This document shows positions 9,725-18,182 of a stretch of DNA of 21,117 nucleotides, one piece after another. Within the stretch, counting starts at the first letter, position 1. Every line of letters begins with the position of its first letter. The stretch comes from Porogramme epimiltina (lineage: Eukaryota; Basidiomycota; Agaricomycetes; Polyporales; Polyporaceae): NCBI GenBank assembly GCA_900155495.1, contig FTLJ01000305.1:1-21117 (forward strand), given 5' to 3'. The notes beneath the pieces were generated by a model. The model made no database searches, was not told the DNA's origin, and saw only the letters and a program-made list of their open reading frames with translations. The position numbers and the translations under genes were made by a program.

Positions 9725-12189
9725 TCAAGGTAGCTTCGATGTGTAGTCGCTCTCCTCCAAGGTCCAAGCGCTCAAGAATCTGGATGCTTCACTCTTGCTT
9801 GCGCCCCAGTAGCGGGGCGGCCCCGCGCCCAGCACGTTCGCTTCGTCTATGAGGACGTATTTGATCTCCTGGGGATTGTTGAGCTTTAGATGTAGATTTT
9901 CACCCGTGAAATTGCTGGAAACCTACAGAACCACTAACATGGGGGTCAAAATGACATTATCCAAGCTACGAGCATCAATCACTTACGGAGCTTCGTACAT
10001 GGGATCAAGAAGGAGTGTTTCCTGGACGGAGGGGACGTGATGTATTGGCCGTAATTCACATTTGAGATGTAGTGCCGTAAGGTACTAACCATAATTCCCC
10101 TGAGGCCTCGCGCACCGCCACCCCTCGCGGCAGCTTGCATGCAGATCTGGTCTATCGCAGCGCTCGTGAACCTGATCTCGATCCCGGAGTAGCCAAATAG
10201 GGCTGTATATTGCGATACGAGTGAGCCCTTGACCTCCGTCAGGACGCGTCGAAGGTCGGCGGGCGACAGCGGAGCGAGCGTCGTGAGTGATGGCATTCGC
10301 GAAACAAATTCAGGGATGAATCTGTAAGTGGCGGTCAGAACACGTCGCAGGCAAGGGGGGGGGTCGAGAGATTGAGAGTGCTCTTACCCAAATTTGACCA
10401 AGTCTACAGTTCGACGGCGTGGATCGACCAGAAATGCCGTTTAGGTGCCATTTTATGGTTGAAAAAGGGCTGTGTCCGTACCTTGTGGCTCTACCTGAGT
10501 GAGTAGGTTGCTACTAGAGTTGTTGGGGGTAAAAAATGGCATGTCTGAGGAAGAGGTGGCCTCGTCTGGGGCAGACAGGTTGGCAGTAAAGCCTATAGAC
10601 TGTGAGGGGATTATGAGGCTTTGTTGCATCGATAGATCGGAAGACAGACTGACCCCTTTGGTGACACGTCGGCGTACGATGTTCTCTAGGCCAACGAATG
10701 CACCACTTAGGATGAAGAGAACGTTTGAAGTATCGACTGCGTACGAGTCAGGCCAATCTGACAGATCCAACACCAATCAAGCAGAGCCATTAGAGTAGCA
10801 AGAAGAGATACGCACGAACGGGGGCGGGCATGGCCTGTCCACGTCCAGGTCGTCCGCTACCCGTAGGTGGAGGCATAGAAGGCCCCTTTGCCGGAACATT
10901 AACAATTGAGCCTTCCATCATTCTAAGGAGAGCTTGTTGCACCCCTTCCCCTCCAACATCCCGCGTTGATTCGGGGCCCGCAGATTTGCGTGCAATCTTA
11001 TCGACCTCGTCGATGTAAATGATTCCCATACTGGACAATATGAGCACGAAATATTGGAAATAAACGACAGCAACGCACTTCGCCTTGTATGGATCCCAGT
11101 TCGCAGCGTGGAGCTACATTTCAGGGTATAGGCGGTGGGTAGTGAGCACTTGAAGGAATCAAGCAAGGGGCTCACCAGACGTTGTACACACATGTCGACA
11201 TCGTCTCCAACGTCTGCAAGGAGAGATGATTAAACAGTCGCAATGACTCATAGACCTGAAGACTCACATCCAGCCTGAATGATCAGTCCATATGATTGCA
11301 AAACTCTCACGAGAAGTTATTGGAGAGAAGATTCACCTGAGTAAACGTGGTCGCATCGCTCACAGAAAACGGAACGTCAAGCACGTTAGCTAGTGTCTTC
11401 GCCAACAGCGTCTTTCCTAGTACATCTCAGTAGCCTGTGCCATGTACCTTATACCGCAAAGAATTTACCGGATCCAGTGGGGCCGCTGCAAAGAATATCC
11501 GAATAAGAATCAACCCACGTTTGATTTCAGACATGCTATAGCGATTACTGACATGACTAGCACGTTGCTCTTCTCAAACAATGGTGTAGGCATCGGCGGG
11601 TTGTACGGTTCTGGCTCTGCTGATTGGCGCTGAGACCCATGTGCATGAAGTCCTGCTGGTTCTGCTCAAGGTCGACTTAATGACGAAGAATCCTAGTCAT
11701 ACGAATTTATTGATACGCACGGGGTTCTATGAAGTCGGACCGTGACAAATGGGGTGGTTCGTCGTAGTACATCGCTCTCAGATTGGCGTGAACTCGGTTG
11801 TAGTGATTGAATACACTTCAATAAGTTACAAATCAGTCTCGGAAATCATTTCTGCTGCTCCTGAGGGAACAAACATACGCAACCGACAGGACCTTCTTTG
11901 CATTCTCTTGCCCGACAACATACTGATTTAGGTAATGCACCAGCTTACAGAAGTTGAGCACACTCCCGTCCGGTTGTTGGAACAATCAATCCAAATGTAC
12001 CTCGCGGGGAGTCGCCAACCCAGAAGGCCGCCAGGCGTATGCACCATCACCAGGAGTGTTGTCGGACTCTCGTGACGCAAACCGGGCTTGTGTGCGAACT
12101 GATCGGGTAGAATGGCGTAGAGGCGACAAAGACCATGTTCTGTAGGTGCGGCAAGGACAGTGGAGATTGCTCGAGGGGCCGAACAGCAT
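9725..12189 (-). CDS. MCX1: Mitochondrial ClpX-type AAA+ unfoldase (Mcx1)
   Basis: A hexameric ATP-driven unfoldase of the mitochondrial matrix. Exons (minus): 12189-12001, 11943-11879, 11815-11721, 11661-11553, 11485-11469, 11416-11337, 11274-11268, 11213-11176, 11113-11079, 11030-10816, 10757-10482, 10403-10388, 10321-10090, 10021-9987 and 9914-9725, giving 532 aa. Motifs: Walker A GPTGSGKT (154-161), pore loop AGYVGDD (186-192), Walker [10 protein letters not shown] (215-223), sensor 1 [10 protein letters not shown] (295-304), IGF loop (338-340), QVEPQDLVKFG and sensor 2 GARGLRGIM (450-458). The N-terminus is Arg-rich and nearly free of acids, like a mitochondrial presequence. There is no zinc-binding domain. 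The start at 12189 is inferred; an in-frame ATG at 12336 would put acidic residues ahead of the presequence. The acceptor of intron 3 (GAG at 11665 or CAG at 11662) is uncertain by one codon. Confidence 0.93.
10388..10403 (-). other. 16-nt micro-exon (ClpX exon 12)
   Basis: Flanked by CTGTAG and GGGTAAGAG. It encodes the DLVKFG turn leading into FIPEFVSR. A longer exon starting upstream is blocked by an in-frame TAA, so the short exon is required to rebuild this conserved stretch. Confidence 0.8.
11268..11274 (-). other. 7-nt micro-exon (ClpX exon 7)
   Basis: The exon is GCTGGAT, between acceptor ATTCAG and donor GTGAGT. It supplies Ala-Gly and the first base of Tyr of the AGYVG pore loop. 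The flanking exons supply TFTQ before it and the rest of Tyr plus VGDDVD after it. Without it the loop and the reading frame are lost. Confidence 0.85.
11469..11485 (-). other. 17-nt micro-exon (ClpX exon 5)
   Basis: Flanked by TTTGCAG and GTAAAT. It encodes GPTGS plus parts of the neighbouring codons, the core of Walker A. The lysine and threonine of GKT come from the next exon. Its length is not a multiple of three, so skipping would shift the frame. Confidence 0.85.
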
Positions 12190-12403
12190 AGTACGAGGGC
12201 AAGGACAAGCTGGCTCTCCGGAGCGGGTCGGGATATCCGCTGGAGGCCAACGGTAGTGGCGGCATGCCACATCTTGTGTAGCACACCACGTGACGAACAC
12301 ACCAGCAAGCGCCACTTCAGCGGGACCGGATTGCAAGAGCTTGTGGCTTTACTGCTGCGTCCACCTTTACTCTCTGCTCCGGCTCCCTCCCGTCATTTCA
12401 TCT
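12190..12403. promoter_or_regulatory. Bidirectional promoter, ClpX / Cactin
   Basis: 214 bp between divergent start codons, the shortest of the three such spacers. It has one CACGTGAC element (GTCACGTG on the minus strand). Its length depends on the ClpX start chosen at 12189. Confidence 0.7.
12287..12294 (-). promoter_or_regulatory. GTCACGTG bHLH-type site
   Basis: Read on the minus strand this is CGTCACGTGG. It lies 98 bp upstream of the inferred ClpX ATG and 110 bp upstream of the Cactin ATG. It is the third copy of the same octamer, one per divergent promoter. Confidence 0.55.
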
Positions 12404-14895
12404 ATGCCACGCGACCGCTCACGCTCTGCGACGCCAGATAGGCGTGACAGAGAACGTACCCGACACCGTGACAGGTCCAGGTCTCCCCGGGCTAGGTCGC
12501 GCGACAAGGACCGTGGCAAGGACTCTCGCCGGCGCGACGACGACGACTACGACAGGCACCGCCGGGATAGACATAGAAGCCAGAGCCGCGATAGGGATCG
12601 TGACCAAAAGTCCCATAGGAGAAGAGACAGGAGTGAAAGTTCGGAACGAGACAAGAAGAAGTACGCCCCCGTCTACTTCTGTATCCGCTTCCGGTATATC
12701 TGACATGCGTATTAGGCGCAAACGCGAGAAGTCAGAGGAGCGGAAGGCACGAAAGGCTGAGAAGCGACGGGCACGGGAGGAAGAGGAGGCCCGTCGGGTT
12801 GCAGAGCTGAGCGTATATAGCGCAACAGACAACCCCTTCCATGATGTGAACCTCGACCAACAATTCCGCTGGCACAAGAAAAATGAGAAGGAGCGTAAGC
12901 AAGGCCTGTCACTTGCGGAGTCACAGCGACGGGACGCTCTCCGGCGGCAAGAAGCAAAGGAGGAACTAGAACGGTTGAACAAGCGGCGAGCAGAACGTGA
13001 GGCAGAACAGCGTCTTCGGGAGGAAGAGGAAGTACGCATGCAGCGTCTAGCGGAGTCTGTTCAAATGGCGGATTGGCTATCGAAGGAAGAAGACTTCCAG
13101 CTGGACCAAGAGCGCAGCAGGGCCTTAATCCGCATCAAAGAGAAGAGAGCAAAGGCTGTGGACTTCCTCGCTCTGAACCTTCGCTACGTCAACCCGACTG
13201 AAGAGGAAGAAGACGCACTCACGAAGGAGGGTCTAGAGATTGATCTTGACGAGCCTTACAATATCGTCGATGTGCGTGTCACATCTTTATAGCCTGCGAC
13301 AGAAATGAGCTCAATGTTTTACAGAGCCTCACGTCCCACCAGGTAGAAGAACTACACGATGACATAGAACGCTATCTCCGGCTCGAGCAATCGGAGACTA
13401 ACATTGAGTTCTGGACGGTCAGTGCAGTGATACTCCTCCTTTACAGTATTACGGAGCCTGATGCCACATTATTACACAGAACATGATGGTCATTACCAAA
13501 GACGCTTTGGATCGATTTAAAGCGTCGCAGAGGTTGGGGGCCGAGGCCGCTGCTGCTGTGGAGGCAGACATCACCGCTCTGCTACGAGGCAAGTCGTATG
13601 AACACTTGGTACAATTGCAGAAGCAGATTCAAGCGAAGCTCGCGAGTGGAGAGCCGATCGACGTGGAATATTGGGAGGGACTATTGAAGAAACTACTCGT
13701 CTGGAAATCTAAGGTACATAGCAGATGCACGTCGTTCCCTTGGATTTCACTAATGACAAAACACAGGCGAAGTTGAGGACTTTGCACGAGGTTGTTGTGC
13801 GCAACCGTTTGGAACAGCTCCGGAAGCGTCAACGTGACGAAGCACTCCAAGCTCAAGAAGAGCTGCTCGCTGGCGTAGCGAAGTCCGCCCAGCGTGGTGA
13901 GGCACGGAGCGTGGTTCCTGCGCAGACAGAGCAGGATGAAGCAGAAGAAGTTGAACCATACGATCGTTCTATGACACCGCCTTTGATCGACATCCGGAAG
14001 CTGCACCATGAAGAACGTCAAATTGACATACTGACAGCGGTTGAGGACCTCCGCCAACTCGTATGTCTGCTAAATTGCCGAGTTAGCGCACATACTGACT
14101 GTCTCCAAAGATGGAACAAAGGCGGGCCATTGCTGGCACGCGGTTCATTCCTAAGACCGTTGAAGTTGTTACGGAGGAACAAGTTGTGGAAGCGCCTAGC
14201 AATGCGGACCTCGCAGAAGCTATGTATCGTGCAGAGGCTGAACGGGACTTGGACGAAGAGGAAGAGCTTTTCAATGTGGAGGAAAGCATCGCTCGTCCGA
14301 CGTCATACAATTGGGAGGACAAATACCGTCCTCGGAAGCCGAAGTACTTCAACAGGGTGCATACCGGCTACGAGTGGAACAAGTACAACCAAACGCATTA
14401 CGAGTAAGTGTTAACGAGATGCATATACTGGACGACCGCTAACAACATTATAGCACTGACAACCCACCCCCCAAGGTTGTCCAAGGTTACAAGGTAAGTG
14501 TCTCAGATGCTCCCGTTAGAATAATCACGCTGATCACAGATTCAGTTCAATATCTTCTATCCAGACCTCATCGACAAATCGAAAGCACCGACGTATAAAA
14601 TCGTTAAGGAACCAGGAAATGATGAGACTGTGCTCTTGCACTTCAGTGCCGGTCCTCCTTACGAGGACATCGCGTTCCGAATCGTCAATCGAGAGTGGGA
14701 GTTCTCCCACAAGCGGTACGTAGAGTTGGTCGTGCGTCAGCATTGGCTATAAATTGACTTGCCATGCAGGGGTTTCAGGAGCAGTTTCGACAGAGGGTGC
14801 CTATCTCTGTGGTTTAACTTCCGTCGCAATGTGAGTTTTCCGTATCGCGCTGTTGGATCAAACCTCACACCCCATTTCAGTTCTATCGCAAGTAA
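12404..14895 (+). CDS. Splicing factor Cactin
   Basis: A conserved spliceosome-associated protein (Cay1 in fission yeast) needed for efficient splicing of a subset of introns; nuclear. Exons: 12404-12660, 12716-13271, 13325-13417, 13480-13713, 13767-14060, 14111-14403, 14454-14493, 14540-14715, 14770-14830 and 14881-14895, giving 672 aa. Residues 1-90 are an Arg/Ser/Asp-rich RS-like region. A charged coiled coil follows (about 90-215), containing the Cactin signature NPFHD-NLDQQFRWHKK. Next is the conserved mid domain (DWLSKEEDFQLDQE, EFW). The CactinC domain fills about the last 130 residues: KPKYFNRVHTGYEWNKYNQ, RGFRSSFDRG, LWFNFRRNFYRK. The last coding exon is only 15 nt. The gene is itself rich in small introns (46-62 nt). 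Confidence 0.96.
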
Positions 14896-15321
14896 AACGC
14901 TATCGTTTTGCTGCGAGACCCAGATAGTCGCTATGCGGACATTATGTATACCGTGTTGTAACGAATATTACGGAAGGAAAATACAGTACACTGTTTCATA
15001 ATGAATACCACCAGACGGGAGCCAGCCCCCCGTCCGCCCGTCTGCCCGTCCGCCCATCCGCCAGATCTACATGTAACGGCACATATAACATCGTAATAGA
15101 GCATCCCTACCACATTCGTCATAAGATACTCTAATGTATCTGGTTCTGGGCGTCAAGGTCTCTGACTAGTGCTGTACTATTGACTCGATCGGAAATCACA
15201 CGCGAGATTCAAGATTATCTCGCTTCATTCTGAGAAGCGCCGCCTTCACCAGAACCTCACAGACACTGTACTCCCTCGCGAGCATCTCGTTTTCAACGTC
15301 TCTTGAACTGCCTATTCAACC
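14896..15321. other. Intergenic region, Cactin / FRS1
   Basis: 426 bp that must hold the Cactin 3' end and the FRS1 promoter. No gene is seen. It carries a short GC-rich tandem repeat (15030-15061) within otherwise AT-richer sequence. There is no CACGTG element here, unlike the divergent promoters. Confidence 0.6.
15030..15061. repeat. Four-copy 8-bp repeat, CCGTCCGC
   Basis: Units CCGTCCGC, CCGTCTGC, CCGTCCGC and CCATCCGC run head to tail. The strand is pure pyrimidine apart from one G or A at the third base and one G at the seventh base of each unit. It sits about 135 bp past the Cactin stop. Confidence 0.85.
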
Positions 15322-17717
15322 ATGCCGACCGTGTCGTGTGATAAGGAGGAGCTCTGGAAGCGCTTAGGTCGTGCATACTGTGAGCATCCTCACGCGCTGT
15401 GTAGTGTGCTATATACTGATTTCGAAGAAACCAAGCTGCAGAAGAGTTCGACCATTTGCTATTCGAATTCGGCCTCGAGCTGGATGAGGACGTACGTCGT
15501 ACTGAAATACTGCCGTGGCGAGTTCCAACGCGTGCTCTGTGGTAGACTACTGAGGAAGTGGAAGCGTTGAAGAAGAAGGGCCTCCCAGCAGAACGTCCGG
15601 TACGCCCAATCTCTGTTTCATCGCGAGCAGGACATTAAACCGCCACTCTTAATGACAGCAACTCAAAATCGAGATACCTGCGAACAGGTGAGGCTAGTAA
15701 TACTAAACGCATGAGATAATATCGAAGACACTTTACTCGCAGATATGACTTGCTCTGTATCGAAGGTATCGCTCGCGCCCTTCGCGTCTTCCTTGGCTTG
15801 GACAAGCCTCCACAATACAAGCTTGCCTACCCGCCAGAAGGAGAGGGGGACCTTATCACCGCGACTGTGAGCCCAGACGTGAGTAGTCAGACTTGTAGTA
15901 TAGCGAGGGATCATTCCTCAATTCGATGCATCCGCTACAGACCCAGAAGATCCGCCCCTTCTTCGCATGCGCCGTCCTACGGAATGTCAAGTTCACAGAA
16001 CGGTCATATGAATCATTCATAGATCTGCAGGACAAGTTGCACCAAAACCTCTGCAGGCGCCGTCAGTTCGTGGCCATCGGCACGCACGACCTCGATACCA
16101 TTGAAGCTCCCTTCCGGTACGAAGCTCGTCCGCCAAAGGACATCAAATTCGTTCCCCTGTCAAAGGACAAGGCATACACGGCGGAGGAACTCATGGTCGT
16201 CTACGAGGTATGTCGGTCTTGAAAGTACATGAGTTAGTTTAAGATAGATCTAATGCCCCGCAAGTCTGAGAAGCATCTCGCAAGATACTTGCCTATCATC
16301 CGAGATTCACCCGTGTACCCCATCATTTACGACAAGCAGGACAGGGTTTTGTCCATGCCCCCAATCATCAACTCTGAACACAGCAAAATCACGCTCAACA
16401 CTCGGAATATTTTCATCGATATCACGGCAACGGATGAGACAAAGTTGGGCATCGTGGCCAACATTATTTCCACCATGTTCTCAGAGTACTGCGCAGAACC
16501 CTTTGCGTGAGTGGGTTGGACCGTTTGGAGAGGATGCTTGACATTTACCTCTAGAACAGCATCGAACCAGTCAGAGTGGTGTACCCTGACGGCACTGTGC
16601 GCATAACTCCTGACCTGAAATACCGCCCGACCTCAGCACACGCATCCTACGTGAATTCATGTACGGGGCTCAAGCTCAATGCGCAGGAAGTGGCCAACCT
16701 GCTCGAACGCATGACGCTCAACGCGTCGCCTTCCCCCAATGATGCGGACGAGATCATCGTACAAGTCCCGCCCACACGACCGGATATCCTCCACGAATGT
16801 GACCTCATGGAGGATGCTGCCATCGCATATGGGTTCAACAAGCTCCCCGACACCTTCCCCTCAACAAGCACGGTCGCGCAGCCCTTGGCAATCAGCAAGC
16901 TCAGCGACATCGTCCGCGCGGAATGGGCCATGGACGGCTGGGTAGAGGCCCTCCCCCTCATCCTCGTGCGTGACGCCTCCCAGAGCCCGCTGCCGCATGT
17001 CGTTGATCGCCTCTCCCACAGTGCTCGCACGAGGAGAACTTCGACTGGATGAACCGCAAGGACGACGGTTCGACCGCGGTGCGGATCGCGAACCCCAAGA
17101 CCCTCGAGTTCCAGGTCGTGCGCACGTCGCTCCTCCAGGGCCTCCTCAAGACGATCCGCGAGAACCGCTCGCACCCGCTGCCCGTGCGCGTGTTCGAGAC
17201 GTCGGACGTCGTGTTCAAGGACGCGACCGCCGAGCGCCAGGCGCGCAACGTCCGCCACGCGGCCGCCGTCTGGTGCAACAAGACGGCCGGGTTCGAGGTC
17301 GTGCACGGCCTCCTCGACCGCATGATGGCCATGCTCGACGTACCCCGTATCGCGAGCGGCGACGCCAAGGCCACCACCGGGTACTACATCAAGGAGCGCG
17401 AAGGTGCGTCCGCTTCGTCGTCGTCGTCCTCCTTGCTCTCCCGTGGGATGTTACTGACGCGGTAGACTCCAGACCCGACCTTCTTCCCCGGCCGCGCCGC
17501 GACGATCTACTACCGCGCGCCGCAGGACGCGAGCGGGCTCACGGTGCTCAAGCGCACGCTCAAGGCCGCGCTCGACCGCGCGGACGACCTCGAGATCGGC
17601 GTGCTCGGCATCCTGCACCCGTCCGTGCTCGAGAAGTTCGAGATCTCGTACCCGTGCTCCGCGCTCGAGTTCACGCTGGAGCCGTTCAAGAAGGAGATGA
17701 AGGAGGTGTGGGCGTAG
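15322..17717 (+). CDS. FRS1: Phenylalanyl-tRNA synthetase beta subunit, cytosolic
   Basis: The beta chain of the alpha2-beta2 cytosolic enzyme charging tRNA-Phe; it holds the editing site and binds tRNA. Exons: 15322-15379, 15436-15491, 15546-15599, 15659-15687, 15743-15878, 15941-16207, 16265-16506, 16560-16965, 17022-17403 and 17473-17717, giving 624 aa (yeast is about 595). It opens with the eukaryotic/archaeal N-terminus [17 protein letters not shown] and [10 protein letters not shown], then [20 protein letters not shown]. The B3/4 editing domain spans about 112-280 ([28 protein letters not shown]). B5 spans about 311-382 ([28 protein letters not shown]). A catalytic-like core with FETSDVVF and [10 protein letters not shown] follows. 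There is no B8 anticodon-binding extension of the bacterial type. Introns 1 and 6 end in AAG. GC3 rises strongly in exons 9-10. Confidence 0.96.
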
Positions 17718-18182
17718 GGCACCCCTCCTCCCTCCCTCCTCCCTCCCCCCTCCCTCCCTTACGCTGGCCTGGGCGAGACGGGAGGGCGGGATCTGGATGT
17801 GGGCGTGGGGCGAAAGAAAGTAGAACAGTAGAGAAGTGTGACAGTATCAATGTACCTTGTTTCACCAATTCACAGTGCACCACAACTGTGAACAGTTAGG
17901 GTGCTTGAAGTCGGTCCAGGCGGTGACGTGGGGTATGTATGTTCACTTGGGGTCGTATATTCTAGTACATATATTACACAAAAGAGCAGACCGCGATGGG
18001 CTCAATAGAATGTGGCACAGTAGACAAGATTTCCAAGAGAGAAAGTCCAATAACATACTACGAAATTAGCACCCGCCCGACGCACCAGCCGCGCCGAGAG
18101 GCAGAACGAACGTATGGGCCATGAGCCCATTCTTCCTCCCGACAAGCGGCCTTCCCTGTGCCCCCTCTAACCCAACACCCGC
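17718..18182. other. Convergent intergenic region, FRS1 / BSD2-like
   Basis: 465 bp between two stop codons. It starts with a long CT tract. AT-richer sequence (about 17935-17980, GTATATTCTAGTACATATAT) could serve 3' end formation. No gene is supported; the 70-codon frame at 17857 has no recognisable features. Confidence 0.6.
17722..17760 (+). repeat. 39-nt pure pyrimidine tract
   Basis: CCTCCCT-type units without any purine, four bases past the FRS1 stop codon. Much of the tract is close to mirror-symmetric. It would form the start of the FRS1 3' untranslated region. Confidence 0.85.

Noticed and set aside
12190..12336. An earlier in-frame ATG for ClpX at 12336
   Set aside because: It would put acidic residues ahead of the Arg-rich presequence, leave under 70 bp to the Cactin start, and place the shared GTCACGTG element inside the coding region. 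It is still possible.
12419..13039. A 206-codon minus-strand Ser/Arg-rich frame
   Set aside because: It is antisense to the RS-like and coiled-coil exons of Cactin, whose skewed codons create it.
16970..17899. A 309-codon plus-strand frame across the end of FRS1
   Set aside because: It is a shifted frame of FRS1 exons 9-10, Arg/Pro/Ala-rich, and runs through intron 9. The FRS1 frame has clear family motifs.
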